A stretch of DNA of 48,384 bases from Dechloromonas sp. (GTDB taxonomy: Bacteria; Pseudomonadota; Gammaproteobacteria; Burkholderiales; Rhodocyclaceae): assembly GCA_017302355.1 (NCBI GenBank), contig JAFLDQ010000005.1:1-48384 (forward strand), read 5' to 3'. Both the position numbers and the translations under genes were made by a program. Below, piece after piece: positions 33,715-46,431 of this stretch (positions within the stretch are counted from its first letter, which is position 1; every line of letters starts with the position of its first letter). The notes beneath the pieces were generated by a model. The model was not told where the DNA came from. It saw nothing but the letters and a program-made list of their open reading frames with translations, and did not search any database.

Positions 33715-33743
33715 TTGTCTTATGTCATATTGGCCGATATAAT
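33715..33743 (+). promoter_or_regulatory. Sigma70-type promoter
   Basis: TTGTCT (33715-33720), 17 bp, TATAAT (33738-33743). The best consensus promoter in the window, 73 bp before the HTH gene. Confidence 0.75.
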
Positions 33744-33815
33744 GGCTCGTATGACCTTAGGCATAGTTCGCTAGGATGCCTGGGTATCCTGAAAATACTG
33801 GCGCATGGAGATTGA

Positions 33816-34124
33816 ATGATGGCAAACGTAAGGACGATGGAAAACATCGATGCCCGGGAAATTCGCCGCAGACTCGGGCTCAATCAGCAACAGTTCTGGT
33901 CGACGCTCGGCGTGACCCAGAGTGGCGGATCCCGCTACGAGAGCGGGCGCAACATGCCGAAGCCGGTGCGCGAACTGTTGCGGCTGGTGCACGTCGAGGG
34001 AATCAACATTGCGGCGATCACGCGGGACGACTGGGAAGTCATCGAGTACCTGAAGACCAAGGAACCCGAGATGTACAAGTCCCTGAAGAAGTCGGCGCAC
34101 GGCAAGGCCAAGAAGGCCGCCTGA
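33816..34124 (+). CDS. Small XRE-like HTH transcriptional regulator
   Basis: 102 aa. HTH region at about residues 12-45 (AREIRRRLGLNQQQFWSTLG, then SGGSRYESGRNMPKPV). The C-terminus is Lys/Ala-rich (KKSAHGKAKKAA), likely DNA-contacting. GGAG lies five bases before the ATG at 33816; a second ATG follows directly. A strong promoter is upstream and no partner toxin gene adjoins, so it seems a solitary regulator. Target unknown. Confidence 0.75.
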   Translation: MMANVRTMENIDAREIRRRLGLNQQQFWSTLGVTQSGGSRYESGRNMPKPVRELLRLVHVEGINIAAITRDDWEVIEYLKTKEPEMYKSLKKSAHGKAKKAA

Positions 34125-34232
34125 AAATCGGCCTGAAAAGGCCGTCGACCGCGGCACCCCGTCGGCAGGCGCTACCATTCCCGGCCTGACCGGGAGCGTG
34201 GACGAAGGCGCTTCGGGTAACAAGGACAGGCG

Positions 34233-35069
34233 CTACGGGGAGACGAGAACCCGGAGACCTGTCTTTTTCCGGATTTCGCCGGCGAAATGTTCCAGATCGT
34301 CCGCGGCCAGGCGCTGCAGGCGCGGCGCGGATGGTTGCATGGATGGGCGCGCCAGTCCGTAAAGGTGAACACCCGCCAGGCGGGTCGCCAGCGCCGCGAG
34401 TTGGGCGCAATAGGCGGCGCGCGCCTCGGCGTCCGGCGCCGCCCCATCCATGGCGAACCAGGAGGTCTGGACCCAGGTCGTGGCCAGCGTCGCGCATCTC
34501 GCCAGATTGCGGCGAATGCGCTGCGCATCCAGCGGGACGCCATTGATCGCCGCGACTTCGGCAGGCGTGCCGCGATCGAGCTTGAACCAGACTTCACCGC
34601 CCTGTTCGCCCAACGCGCGAATCCCGTCCTGCACCGCCCGGCGATTCAACAGGCTGCCATTGGTGATCAGGCGCAGCGGCAACTTGCCGGCCAGCCCGTG
34701 CCGCTCCAGGACACGCCTGACCCGCCGGACCACTTCGGGAAACTCGGCGGCGCTGGTCGGTTCGCCGTTCCCGGAGAACGCCACGTCCACCAGGCGGCGG
34801 TCGCCGGCAGGCACCGCGCGCGCCATGAAATCGCCCGTCAGCGCATCCTCGAGAAAGGTCGTCAGTTCGCGTTCGAAAAGTTCGAGATCGATCGCCGGCG
34901 GCCCGCCGCGCGTCAGGTTATCGACCTGGCAATAGACACAGGCCCAGTTGCAGGCGTTGTTGACATTGAGGTTGATGCCCACCGATACGCCACCGGCGCG
35001 GCGGGAGATCACGGGATACACGTAGCGCAAGCCGGCGCTGTCACGCCGGTGGTCTTCGATCGTCAGCAT
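34233..35069 (-). CDS. Radical SAM protein
   Basis: 278 aa. CxxxCxxC cluster-binding motif in NACNWACVYCQVDN near residue 45, followed by the VDVAFSGNGEPTSAAEFPEV segment, i.e. the GGEP-like SAM-binding motif as GNGEP. Resembles the uncharacterised wyosine-type radical SAM proteins rather than QueE. It is divergent from queD with 45 bp between starts, so a shared control region and a link to modified nucleosides are possible but not proven. Confidence 0.82.
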   Translation of the reverse strand: MLTIEDHRRDSAGLRYVYPVISRRAGGVSVGINLNVNNACNWACVYCQVDNLTRGGPPAIDLELFERELTTFLEDALTGDFMARAVPAGDRRLVDVAFSGNGEPTSAAEFPEVVRRVRRVLERHGLAGKLPLRLITNGSLLNRRAVQDGIRALGEQGGEVWFKLDRGTPAEVAAINGVPLDAQRIRRNLARCATLATTWVQTSWFAMDGAAPDAEARAAYCAQLAALATRLAGVHLYGLARPSMQPSAPRLQRLAADDLEHFAGEIRKKTGLRVLVSP

Positions 35070-35114
35070 GGCTCCATTGTATAATCCGCGACCGCCCAGG
35101 AAGACCACTCAGCC

Positions 35115-35567
35115 ATGTTGATCACCCGCCGCCTCGAATTCGACGCGGGCCACCGCATCCCCGACCACCGCAGCCAGTGCCGGCACCTCCATGGCCACCG
35201 CTACGTCATCGAGATCACGCTGTCGGGAAACATCGTCGACAAAGCCGGCGATGCGGCCAACGGCATGGTGATGGACTTCTCGCAGGTCAAGCAACTGGCG
35301 CGGGAACATCTGGTCGACGCCTGGGACCACGCCTTTCTGGCGTATTCGGGCGATACCGCCGTCATCGATTTCCTGAACTCGCTTCCCGACCACAAGACGG
35401 CCCTGCTCGACCGCGTGCCGACGGCGGAGAACCTCGCCCGCATCGCTTTTGACCGCTTGCACGCCGTTTACCGCGACAGCTACGGGAATCACCTGCGACT
35501 GGAGCGCGTTCGCCTCTACGAGACGCCCAACTGCTGGGCCGATGCCGTGCGCCCGGCGGCAGACTGA
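35115..35567 (+). CDS. queD: 6-carboxy-5,6,7,8-tetrahydropterin synthase (QueD)
   Basis: 150 aa, PTPS family, second step of queuosine/preQ0 synthesis. Zinc-binding histidines in FDAGHRI and HLHGHRY, catalytic Cys in SQCRHLHGH, and WDHAFL and ENLARIAF motifs. The Cys before RHLHGH favours QueD over eukaryotic-type PTPS. The ATG at 35115 lies shortly after AGGAAG. Confidence 0.9.
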   Translation: MLITRRLEFDAGHRIPDHRSQCRHLHGHRYVIEITLSGNIVDKAGDAANGMVMDFSQVKQLAREHLVDAWDHAFLAYSGDTAVIDFLNSLPDHKTALLDRVPTAENLARIAFDRLHAVYRDSYGNHLRLERVRLYETPNCWADAVRPAAD

Positions 35568-35690
35568 TTCCGTTTCCGTATCCATTGTGACGCGAAGACG
35601 AGCCGCCGGCCGTGCAGGCAGCACGATAAGGCGAAGTCGACAAGATCGCGCCTGGTTGGGAAATGGGACGAGGATCGCCCGACCGGCTTG

Positions 35691-36560
35691 TCAGCCACTG
35701 TGTCGCCCCTGCCGCGCCGGCTCCTCCTGCAACAGGCCCGCCGACAGCAGGATCACCTCGATTTCCTCGGTGATGTCTTCCTGGCGCTGGGCGTTGTAGG
35801 CAAGACGCAGCCGGTCGCTGTCTTCGTCCAGCTTGTTCAGCGCGCTATCCATGTGGGCATGGCGCTGGCGGCTTTCGGCCAGCAGCGAACTGTAGAGCAC
35901 CTCGTTGAGCGCGGCATGGAGGTAGTGCCGGGTAAGACCCGCGAGAAAGTCCGCGGCCGGAAGATTGAGGTCCGGCGGGTAGCCGGAGCGTGCCGGTGGC
36001 GGCAGGTCGCGCAGAGGCAACAGTCGGCGCAGGCGGGTCTCGCCCGTCGCGTCGCAGTGGTAGAGCACGGAAACACCGCTACCACGCATTTCCCCGGAAG
36101 TCAGGAAATGGCTCAGTTCACTGGTCAGCCGCAACAATACGCCGGGCACTTCGTCGGCCACGCTGGCGCCCGGCAGTTGCAGCAGCGGTGGCGCCCCTTC
36201 CTGGAAGCGGCTTACCAGGCGCTGGCCGACGATCAGGCATGCCGCCTTCCGCGGCGTCCCGGCAGAGACGTTCTCCCAGCGCTTGAGCACGGTTTCGTTG
36301 AAGTCGCCGCAGAAGCCCTGTTCCGAGCCGACAACGATGCACAGTTCCGAATCCGGCGGCGGCGTCACGGCGAGGTCGCCGTGCCAGGCGAAAAACTGCG
36401 CGGCGGCCGTTTCGATGCCGGTCACCATGCGTCGCTGGGTGGCGAGGAAATCCTGGAGGACACGGATTTCCATCAGCGCCAGGCCCTTCATCGCCGACAT
36501 GATGCCGGCAATCTCGGTCAGCGACGCCAGGCGCCGGGCAAGCTCACGTCGGCGGCTCAT
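35691..36560 (-). CDS. atpG: N-type F1Fo-ATPase gamma subunit
   Basis: 289 aa, central rotor shaft. The N-terminal helix ([36 protein letters not shown], residues 1-32) and C-terminal helix ([21 protein letters not shown]) pair as in gamma subunits. [14 protein letters not shown] is the conserved core motif. Last gene of the operon. Its start overlaps the end of alpha by 17 bases. Confidence 0.88.
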   Translation of the reverse strand: MSRRRELARRLASLTEIAGIMSAMKGLALMEIRVLQDFLATQRRMVTGIETAAAQFFAWHGDLAVTPPPDSELCIVVGSEQGFCGDFNETVLKRWENVSAGTPRKAACLIVGQRLVSRFQEGAPPLLQLPGASVADEVPGVLLRLTSELSHFLTSGEMRGSGVSVLYHCDATGETRLRRLLPLRDLPPPARSGYPPDLNLPAADFLAGLTRHYLHAALNEVLYSSLLAESRQRHAHMDSALNKLDEDSDRLRLAYNAQRQEDITEEIEVILLSAGLLQEEPARQGRHSG

Positions 36561-38046
36561 CGCCCGCGCCTTCGAGACCCGACTGGACGGCGGCGAGCCA
36601 GGTCTCGCGTGGCTCGTCGAGACCGACCGGGTGGTCGGCCAGCGCCCGGAAGAGGATCGCCGCCCGTTCGGCGAGCCGGACGCCGTCCAGCCCATCGAAC
36701 AGATTCTCGTTGTAGGCGACCAGCCAGGCCATGTGCTGCTCCGGCGTCAGCGGGCAGAGGCGATCCTGTTTGAGCAGTTCCCGCAGCAGCCGGCCGCGCC
36801 GGATCCTGGCCTCGACGCTGGCTTCCAGGCGCGAACCAAAGCGGGTGAAGATTTCCAGTTCCTGAAACTGCAGGTAATCCAGCTTCATCCGTCCGGCTTC
36901 GGCCTTGATCGCCGGATGCTGCGCCTTGCCGCCGATGCGCGAGACCGAGCGCGTAACGTCGATCGCCGGCAGGAAACCGGCGGCGAACAGACGCGGATCG
37001 AGATAGACCTGACCGTCGGTGATCGAGATCAGGTTGGTCGGAATGTAGGCGGCGATTTCCCCCTGTTCCGTTTCGACCAGCGGCAGCGCCGTCATGCTGC
37101 CGCCGCCACATTCGGCCGCCAGGGAGGTCGAGCGCTCGAGCAGACGCGAGTGGAGGAAGAAGATATCGCCGGGATAGGCCTCGCGCCCCGGCGGCCGCCG
37201 CAGCAGCAGTGAAAGCTCGCGATAGGCCCGGGCGTGGGTGGTGAGATCGTCATAGACCACCAGGACATCCCGCCCCGCATGCATCCAGCCCTCGGCCAGC
37301 GCACAACCGGCAAAAGGCGCGATGTATTTCAGTCCCGGCATCGCCGTCGCCTCGGCCACGACCACGCAGGTGAACGCGAGAGATTCCGTCCGGCGCAGCG
37401 TTTCGATCGTCGCCACCACGGCCGAGCGTTTCTGGCTGATCAGCACATAGACGCAGAGGACGTTGCGGCCTTTCTGGGCAACGATCGCATCGAGGGCCAG
37501 CGCGCTCTTGCCGGTGCCGGCATCGCCGATCAACAGCTGGCGCTGGCCCTTGCCGATCGGGATCATCGTATCGACCATCTTGCCGCCGGAAACCAGGGGC
37601 CGATTGACGAAATCGCGCGCGGTGATCGGCGGCGAGTCGGGCTCCAGCGGCCGCCGGGCCATTGTCTGGATCGCCTCCCCTCCATCGAGCGGCATTCCCA
37701 TCGGGTCGACGACCCGGCCGAGATAGCCGTCGCCGACGCCGATCTCCAGATTGCGGCCGCTGAGGAATGCCGCCGTCCCGGCGGTCAGCCCCTGCTGACC
37801 GCTGCCCTGGCTGAGCAGTATCGCGCCGACGCGTTCGCTGCCGAGATGGAAGACCAGCCCGCGGCTGCCGTCGTCAAAGCGCAGCACCTCGTCCATGGCC
37901 GCCGAAGGCAGACCCTCGACCCAGGCGATGCCGTCGCCGACCGATACCACCCGTCCCTGTTCGGCCATCCGCAGGCGGAAGTCGTACTTGTCCAGCCAGT
38001 CGGCCTGGCGGGACAGCGGCGAAAAGGCGGTCGAGTCAGTTGACAT
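36544..38046 (-). CDS. atpA: N-type F1Fo-ATPase alpha subunit
   Basis: 500 aa. P-loop [28 protein letters not shown] beta-barrel domain, the [19 protein letters not shown] segment and [10 protein letters not shown] are all typical. Non-catalytic nucleotide-binding subunit of F1. The ATG at 38046 overlaps the b-subunit end by 11 bases; the six-codon extension upstream is unlikely. Confidence 0.95.
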   Translation of the reverse strand: MSTDSTAFSPLSRQADWLDKYDFRLRMAEQGRVVSVGDGIAWVEGLPSAAMDEVLRFDDGSRGLVFHLGSERVGAILLSQGSGQQGLTAGTAAFLSGRNLEIGVGDGYLGRVVDPMGMPLDGGEAIQTMARRPLEPDSPPITARDFVNRPLVSGGKMVDTMIPIGKGQRQLLIGDAGTGKSALALDAIVAQKGRNVLCVYVLISQKRSAVVATIETLRRTESLAFTCVVVAEATAMPGLKYIAPFAGCALAEGWMHAGRDVLVVYDDLTTHARAYRELSLLLRRPPGREAYPGDIFFLHSRLLERSTSLAAECGGGSMTALPLVETEQGEIAAYIPTNLISITDGQVYLDPRLFAAGFLPAIDVTRSVSRIGGKAQHPAIKAEAGRMKLDYLQFQELEIFTRFGSRLEASVEARIRRGRLLRELLKQDRLCPLTPEQHMAWLVAYNENLFDGLDGVRLAERAAILFRALADHPVGLDEPRETWLAAVQSGLEGAGDEPPT

Positions 38047-38785
38047 GATTCGGGGACGCCGCAAAGGCGGCGAGTTCGTCGGCGAAGTTCAGATGCAGAC
38101 GCCAGGAACCGAGCGACAGGCGCAGGCCCGACAGCAACTGGCCGTCCTCGCTGAAGGTCACGGGAATGCCCTGCCCCAGTTTGTCCACGAGCGCCACCGT
38201 GATCCGCCGGCGCTGGTCCGGCGCCAGCGCAAAGGCGCTGGTCACGGCAACCCCGGCGCCTTTCGCCGCAGCGGCGGTTCGCAACCCCGCGACTTCCATT
38301 TCCGGAAGCAATTCCCAGTCTTCGAGGAGAAGATCGACGAGGCGCGCCTCGACCGCGGGATTGGCCAGCCGGCCGAGCAAGCTTGCCGCGAATCGCTGGG
38401 CCTGGGCCAGCGCACGGACTTCCTGCGCGCGCTCGATTTCCTGCCGTTCATGCGCGTCGACCGCGGCATTCCGCGCCCGCTCCTCGGCCAGGGTCCTGGT
38501 CAGGGCCTGCATCTGCCGCGATCGCTCCAGCGCCAGATCGGCGTCCAGCTGTTCCCTGGCCCGCGCCTTTTCCTTCTCCCAGTCGGCCAGACGGCTCTCG
38601 TACTGCGCCTGCACGGTCCTCGCCCGCGCCTCGATCTCGCCGGCCTCGGCCAGGGTACGCTCGACGCTCGCCTGGCGCCGGGCCAGGGTGTCCAGCACCG
38701 GCCGGTAGAGAAAGCGCTTGAGTATCCAGACCAGCGCCAGGAAGTTGATGATCTCGAGGGCGAAGGTGGTCCAGTCGATCTGCAT
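38036..38785 (-). CDS. atpF: N-type F1Fo-ATPase b subunit with delta-like C-terminus
   Basis: 249 aa, longer than usual b (ca. 160). One N-terminal membrane helix ([20 protein letters not shown]), a long charged coiled coil (residues about 35-125), then a C-terminal domain ([43 protein letters not shown]) that resembles delta. No separate atpH is in the operon, consistent with the known fused or extended b of N-ATPases. Peripheral stalk. Confidence 0.88.
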   Translation of the reverse strand: MQIDWTTFALEIINFLALVWILKRFLYRPVLDTLARRQASVERTLAEAGEIEARARTVQAQYESRLADWEKEKARAREQLDADLALERSRQMQALTRTLAEERARNAAVDAHERQEIERAQEVRALAQAQRFAASLLGRLANPAVEARLVDLLLEDWELLPEMEVAGLRTAAAAKGAGVAVTSAFALAPDQRRRITVALVDKLGQGIPVTFSEDGQLLSGLRLSLGSWRLHLNFADELAAFAASPNHVN

Positions 38786-38792
38786 GACGGCG

Positions 38793-39753
<961 letters not shown>

Positions 39754-39754
<1 letters not shown>

Positions 39755-40022
39755 CACCAGTGCCTCCTGATGAACGCATAGACATTCAGTACGCCGAGGG
39801 CCAGGCCAAGAATGATCAGGTTGATGGTCCAGCGTACCGAATAGCCCTCGCTCAGCCCGTCCAGCCAGCGCCCCAGGTAGGCGCCGCCGATCAGTGGCAC
39901 CAGAAAGATCGCCGACAGCGTGCCGAGAAAGACCGTCTGCGCCAGCAGCGAACGGCGTTCATGCTCGGCCACCTTGAGCCTGGCCGCGTCACGCCCGACC
40001 TCGCTGCGCCACTTTTCGTCAT

Positions 40023-40026
<4 letters not shown>
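39754..40026 (-). CDS. atpQ: AtpQ-like (AtpI-related) two-helix membrane protein
   Basis: 90 aa. A charged N-terminus (EKWRSEVGRDAARLKVAEHERR) is followed by two membrane helices (FLGTLSAIFLVPLIGGAYLG and INLIILGLALGVLNVYAFI), matching the AtpI/ATPase-gene-1 type that N-ATPase operons call AtpQ; it probably helps assemble the c-ring. The ATG overlaps the epsilon stop (ATGA). The atpR gene expected next is absent. Confidence 0.78.
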
Positions 40027-42268
<2,242 letters not shown>

Positions 42269-42356
42269 TGGCGGAGGCGGTGAGATTCGAACTCACGAAA
42301 GGTTTCCCTTTGCCGGTTTTCAAGACCGGTGCAATCGACCACTCTGCCACACCTCC
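42269..42356 (-). tRNA. tRNA-Ser(TGA)
   Basis: 88 bases on the minus strand. Acceptor GGAGGTG pairs with CGCCTCC, followed by G and an encoded CCA. The anticodon stem CCGGT/ACCGG holds the loop CTTGAAA, giving anticodon TGA. A long variable arm (AAAGGGAAACCTTT region) is typical of tRNA-Ser, and the T-loop is TTCGAAT. Confidence 0.95.
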
Positions 42357-42543
42357 AGCACCCGCCTGCCACAAGCATCCGCGTCGGTGCGCCCGACAGC
42401 GCGTGCACTGCGCCGACAGGCGGCAATCATAGCATGGCGCGGCGCAGGAATACCCGACCTGGACAGTCAACAATGTGTTGAAACTTTTGCCCGGCTCGAT
42501 TAGTCTTAGCGATCATATCAACCTTCCGAAAGCGAGATTCTGC

Positions 42544-43236
42544 ATGCAAACCGACTTCCAAGTCGCCGGTCAAGGCTCCCGGGAACTTGCCCTCCAGCAA
42601 AACCGGGTTCTCCGCAATACCTACATGCTGCTCGGTTTGTCGATGGTGCCGACGGTCATCGGCGCCCTGGCCGGCATCCAGATGCAGTTCAGTTTCCTGG
42701 CGGGTAGCCCGTTCATCGCCTTCATGCTGTTCCTTGGCATCGCCTGGGGCTTCATGTGGGGCATCGAGAGGAACAAGGACAGCGGCCTCGGCGTTGCCCT
42801 GCTGCTCGGCTTTACCTTCTTCATGGGCCTGATGCTGTCGCGCATCCTGCAGGTCGCCCTCGGCTTCTCGAACGGCGGGTCGATGATCGCGATGGCGGCC
42901 GGCGGAACCGGCGCCATCTTCGTGACGATGGCGACGATCGCCTCGGTCAGCAAGCGTGACTTCAGCGGGATGGGCAAATTCCTGTTCGTCGGGATGATCG
43001 TCGTCCTGCTGGCGGCGGTTGCCAACATCTTCTTCCAGATTCCGGCGCTCTCGCTGACCATCGCCACCGTCGTCGTAGTCCTGTTTTCCGCTTACATCCT
43101 CCACGACATCAGCCGTATCGTCCAGGGCGGCGAAACCAATTACATCTCGGCGACGCTCGCGGTCTACCTCGACGTCTACAATGTTTTCGTCAGCCTGCTG
43201 CAGTTAATCATGGCCTTTACCGGCGACCGCGACTGA
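42544..43236 (+). CDS. Bax inhibitor-1 / YccA-YbhL family membrane protein
   Basis: 230 aa, seven membrane helices. RNTYMLLGLSMVPTVIGALAG, the Gly-rich middle and the last helices with SAYILHDISRIVQGGETNYI (conserved Asp pair region) are family marks. Bacterial members include a pH-sensitive calcium leak and an FtsH modulator; which role applies here is unknown. The ATG at 42544 is the conserved start. A terminator follows. Confidence 0.9.
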   Translation: MQTDFQVAGQGSRELALQQNRVLRNTYMLLGLSMVPTVIGALAGIQMQFSFLAGSPFIAFMLFLGIAWGFMWGIERNKDSGLGVALLLGFTFFMGLMLSRILQVALGFSNGGSMIAMAAGGTGAIFVTMATIASVSKRDFSGMGKFLFVGMIVVLLAAVANIFFQIPALSLTIATVVVVLFSAYILHDISRIVQGGETNYISATLAVYLDVYNVFVSLLQLIMAFTGDRD

Positions 43237-43256
43237 TCGTCGTCTCGCGCACGGGA

Positions 43257-43279
43257 GGGCGGCTGCGGCCGCCCTTTTT
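43257..43279 (+). terminator. Terminator of the BI-1 family gene
   Basis: GGGCGGC (43257-43263) pairs with GCCGCCC (43268-43274), then TTTTT. The end touches the stop codon of the convergent rlmD. Confidence 0.88.
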
Positions 43280-44577
43280 CATGCCCTCTCGAAAACCGCA
43301 ACCGACTCGACATGGCCGGTCTGCGGGAACATGTTCACGACCCCGGCGGCCCTGAAGGAATAGCCCTTGACGTGAACGAGCACCGCCGCGTCACGCGCCA
43401 GCGTTGCCGGATTGCATGAGACATAGACGATGCGCCGTGGGCCGTCTGCCGGAAGCGCCTTGACCACCGCGATCGCGCCCTCGCGCGGCGGGTCGATCAG
43501 CATCCTGTCGAACTGCCCGAGGGCTGCCAGCGTTTCCGGCGTGCATGCGAACAGGTTGGCGACCCTGAACTCGGCGCGATCGGCGAGGCCGTTGGCAACC
43601 GCGGTTTCTCGCCCGCGCTCGACGAGCGCCCGATTGCCTTCCACCCCGATCACCGAAGCGCCCGAACAGGCAATCGGCAGCGTGAAATTGCCAAGGCCGC
43701 AGAACAGGTCGGCGACCCGCTCGCCCGGCTGCGGATCGAGCAGACCCATTGCCCGGCGCACCAGAATGCGGTTCACCGCATGGTTGACCTGGGTGAAATC
43801 GGTCGGCCGGAACTCGTATTCGAGGCCGAACTCGGGAAGCAGATACGACAGACCAGGAGCGGAGACGGGGTGGAAGCGAACCGCCGTATCCGGACCCCTG
43901 GGCTGCAGGTAAAAGACGATGCCATGGCGGTCGGCAAACCCTCGCAGGAGTCCCTCGTCATGGCCGGTCAGCGGCTCGAGGATGCGCAGGACCAGGGCGG
44001 TGCATTCCTCGCCGACGGCCGCTTCGATCTGCGGCAGGCGCTCGGATACCGAGAGGGTGGCGACCAGTTCGCGCAGCGGCGGCAACAGATCCGAGACATG
44101 CGGCGGCAGCACGGCACAGGAGCGCATGTCGGCGATGTAGCTGCTGCGGCACTCGTGGAAGCCGATCAGCACGCCTCCCCTCTTCGGCACATTGCGCACG
44201 CCGAGACGGGCGCGATGCCGATAACCCCACGGCGCACCGTGAACCGGCGGGAGCATCTGCGTCGCCCGGACACCGCCAATATCGCTCAGGCTGTCCTCGA
44301 GAAAGCGCTGCTTGACGGCGACCTGCGCCGACAGATCGAGGTGCTGCATGGCACATCCGCCGCAGATGCCGAAATATTCGCAGCGTGGCTCGACCCTGGA
44401 AGGCGAAGCGCGGTGGACCCGGACGAGATGCGCGATTTCATAGCTCCGCTTTCTCCGGAAGCTCGCGTACTCTACAATTTCACCCGGGAGGGCGCCGTCG
44501 ACGAAGACCGTCCGACCCTCCCGACAAGTGATCCCACGTGCTTCGCGGTCGACGGACTCGATGACGGCGATCGGCAT
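43279..44577 (-). CDS. rlmD: 23S rRNA (uracil-1939-C5) methyltransferase
   Basis: 432 aa. N-terminal TRAM domain, Fe-S cysteines in [11 protein letters not shown] plus a fourth in RSCAVL, SAM-binding [12 protein letters not shown], and catalytic Cys in [12 protein letters not shown]. RlmD/RumA methylates U1939 of 23S rRNA. The RlmD assignment rather than TrmA/RlmC rests on the TRAM domain and the spacing. Divergent from the next gene with 50 bp between starts. Confidence 0.92.
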   Translation of the reverse strand: MPIAVIESVDREARGITCREGRTVFVDGALPGEIVEYASFRRKRSYEIAHLVRVHRASPSRVEPRCEYFGICGGCAMQHLDLSAQVAVKQRFLEDSLSDIGGVRATQMLPPVHGAPWGYRHRARLGVRNVPKRGGVLIGFHECRSSYIADMRSCAVLPPHVSDLLPPLRELVATLSVSERLPQIEAAVGEECTALVLRILEPLTGHDEGLLRGFADRHGIVFYLQPRGPDTAVRFHPVSAPGLSYLLPEFGLEYEFRPTDFTQVNHAVNRILVRRAMGLLDPQPGERVADLFCGLGNFTLPIACSGASVIGVEGNRALVERGRETAVANGLADRAEFRVANLFACTPETLAALGQFDRMLIDPPREGAIAVVKALPADGPRRIVYVSCNPATLARDAAVLVHVKGYSFRAAGVVNMFPQTGHVESVAVFERA

Positions 44578-44627
44578 GAACGGCCCCGAAAAAGCACAAA
44601 TTCTACCAATGGTCTAAACTTCGCATC

Positions 44628-45104
44628 ATGTCCCGCGAACTACTCACTTCCTGGAGCGACTACCAGTCGGCGATCGACCGGATCCTGGCTCTCGCCGCCA
44701 GGCAGGTCTGGATCTATGACGAAGACCTCGCGATGCTGCGCCTCGAGACGCCGGAGCGCATCAATGCGCTCACGACCCACCTCGTTTCACAGCAAGCGGA
44801 CTCTCTGCGCATCGCGTTGCGCAACAGCGAGCCGCTTCAGCAGCGGCAACCGCTGATCGGCCGCTTGCTGACCGTCTACAGCCACAACTGCGCAGCGCAA
44901 CAGACGCCGGATCACCTCGCCCACCTGCGCGATTCTCTGATCCTCGTCGACGACGCGCACGCATTGATCCGCTTCGACCGGAATCAGCCGCGCGGCAAAC
45001 TGCTGATCGACGAACCGGACGAGGTCATGCACTATCGGCGTCGCTTTTCCGAGATCTGGGCCGAAGGCGGGACGCCGGTCAGCCCGACAACCCTCGGCCT
45101 GTGA
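44628..45104 (+). CDS. Uncharacterised protein found beside rlmD
   Basis: 158 aa, soluble, no signal peptide. LTSWSDYQSAIDRILALAARQVWIYDEDL and later DSLILVDDAHALIRFDRNQPRGKLLIDEPDEV look like an alpha/beta fold with acidic loops. It resembles a conserved betaproteobacterial family of unknown function (I recall it as DUF7931, unsure). Nothing beyond the divergent rlmD pairing suggests a role. Confidence 0.7.
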   Translation: MSRELLTSWSDYQSAIDRILALAARQVWIYDEDLAMLRLETPERINALTTHLVSQQADSLRIALRNSEPLQQRQPLIGRLLTVYSHNCAAQQTPDHLAHLRDSLILVDDAHALIRFDRNQPRGKLLIDEPDEVMHYRRRFSEIWAEGGTPVSPTTLGL

Positions 45105-45157
45105 ACACCGGACACTGGAAGAGACTGCTGATTTTCCGTTGTGATTCGAAAAATCGG

Positions 45158-45163
45158 TATAAT
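45158..45163 (+). promoter_or_regulatory. -10 element of the repeat-lipoprotein gene
   Basis: TATAAT at 45158-45163. The best -35 match, TCCGTT 17 bp upstream, is poor. 70 bp before the start codon. Confidence 0.5.
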
Positions 45164-45233
45164 GCCCGATGATCGGTCCGGAGGACCATCGATATTTGCC
45201 TTACTTTTTCTTCTTGTCGATAAGGATATCCCT

Positions 45234-45611
45234 ATGAATAAGTCCGTTCTCGTTGCTGCTCTGCTTGCCGTTGCCCTGACTGCCTGTGGCAAGAAGGAAG
45301 AGCCGAAGGCTGCTGCTCCGGCTCCCGCTCCTGCCGCCGCCGCTCCGGCTCCGGCTGCCGCTCCGCAAGCCGGCATGGCCGGCATGGAAGCCGGCAAGCA
45401 AGGTGGCATGGCCGGCATGGAAGCCGCCAAACCCGGCGAACAGGCTGGCATGGCCGGCGCCGCCGCTCCGCAAGCCGGCATGGCTGGCATGGAAGCCGGC
45501 AAGCAAGGCGGCATGGCCGGCATGGAAGCCGCCAAGCCCGGCGAACAGGCTGGCATGGCTGGCGCCGCCGCTCCGCAAGCTGGCATGGCCGGCATGGAAG
45601 CCAAGAAGTAA
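45234..45611 (+). CDS. Met-rich tandem-repeat lipoprotein
   Basis: 125 aa. Lipoprotein signal with lipobox LTAC (Cys18), an Ala/Pro-rich spacer, then two copies of a 35-residue unit built of PQAGMAGMEAGKQGG and MAGMEAAKPGEQAGMAGA, and a partial third. The DNA period is exactly 105 bp (45361, 45466, 45571). AAGGA lies before the ATG. No family recognised. Methionine-rich GMAGME motifs could bind Cu(I) or Ag(I), which is only a guess. The downstream terminator is strong. Confidence 0.8.
   Translation: MNKSVLVAALLAVALTACGKKEEPKAAAPAPAPAAAAPAPAAAPQAGMAGMEAGKQGGMAGMEAAKPGEQAGMAGAAAPQAGMAGMEAGKQGGMAGMEAAKPGEQAGMAGAAAPQAGMAGMEAKK
45361..45605 (+). repeat. 105-bp tandem repeat, 2.3 copies
   Basis: Units start at 45361, 45466 and 45571 (the last is partial). 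They differ at only a few bases, indicating recent duplication within the lipoprotein gene. Confidence 0.93.
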
Positions 45612-45630
45612 TTCTTCGGTCGTCGGTGAA

Positions 45631-45656
45631 AGCGGGGCTGCGGCCCCGCTTTTTTG
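45631..45656 (+). terminator. Terminator of the repeat-lipoprotein gene
   Basis: AGCGGGG (45631-45637) pairs with CCCCGCT (45644-45650), then a run of T to 45655. Confidence 0.9.
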
Positions 45657-45663
45657 TTGACCG

Positions 45664-46431
45664 TCAGGCCAGTTGGCGCCAGTCGAAGCCCGCTTCCTGG
45701 CAGGCCACGCTGACCCGTTCAGCGGCATCGCCGAGCACAGTCGCGAGGGCGCGGATTGCCAGCGAAGGATGGTTGTTGCGCTCGCTCAGATGTGCGGCGA
45801 CCACGTGCTGCAGCCGGCTGCAATCGATATCCCGCAACAGTCCCGCTGCCGCGCCGTTTTCCAGGTGGCCGAGACGCCCGGCTATCCGGCGCCGCAGTGA
45901 TGCCGGGTAGTTCGACGCGGCCAACAGCGCGGCGTCGTGATTGCATTCGAGGATCAGCCCGTCGACTCCGGACAGGACGTCCCGCATGTGCCGGGTGACG
46001 TCACCGGCATCGGTCAGCAGCCCGAGTCGCCGGACACCGTCGGAGAACACGTACTGAACCGGCTCCCGAGCATCGTGCGGAACCGGAAAAGGCTGAATCT
46101 CCAGCGATCCGACCACGAAGGTGAAATGGCTGTCGATGATCCGCACATCGACGCCGGCCGCCGCGGATGCGCATGCCGCGAGGGTTCCGTGACTCAACCA
46201 GACGGGAAGGCGATAACGCCGGGCCAACGGAAATACGCCGCCGACATGGTCACCATGCTCGTGGGTAACCAGAATCCCGCTCAGGTCCGCCGGATCGCGC
46301 CGGAGACGCGCGAGCCGCCGCAACGTCTCGCGCTGCCCGAAACCGCAATCGACCATCAGGCAGGTGGCGCCGCTTTCGACGAGCAGCGCATTGCCCGCGC
46401 TACCGCTGCCGAGCGACGCGAAGCCGATCAC
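45664..46431 (-). CDS. MBL-fold metallo-hydrolase, YycJ/WalJ-like
   Basis: 255 aa. Metal-binding THEHGDHVGG near residue 52, followed by further ligands in LLTDAGDV, ECNHD and HLSERNNH. The N-terminal ASLGSGSAGNALLVESG is the mark of the YycJ group, in which some members act as DNA exonucleases. The GTG start at 46431 overlaps the bamC stop (GTGA); the family start begins there although the frame is open further upstream. Confidence 0.85.
   Translation of the reverse strand: MIGFASLGSGSAGNALLVESGATCLMVDCGFGQRETLRRLARLRRDPADLSGILVTHEHGDHVGGVFPLARRYRLPVWLSHGTLAACASAAAGVDVRIIDSHFTFVVGSLEIQPFPVPHDAREPVQYVFSDGVRRLGLLTDAGDVTRHMRDVLSGVDGLILECNHDAALLAASNYPASLRRRIAGRLGHLENGAAAGLLRDIDCSRLQHVVAAHLSERNNHPSLAIRALATVLGDAAERVSVACQEAGFDWRQLA

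Noticed and set aside
45361..45605. Tandem repeats considered as a CRISPR array
   Set aside because: 105-bp contiguous in-frame protein-coding units without spacers.
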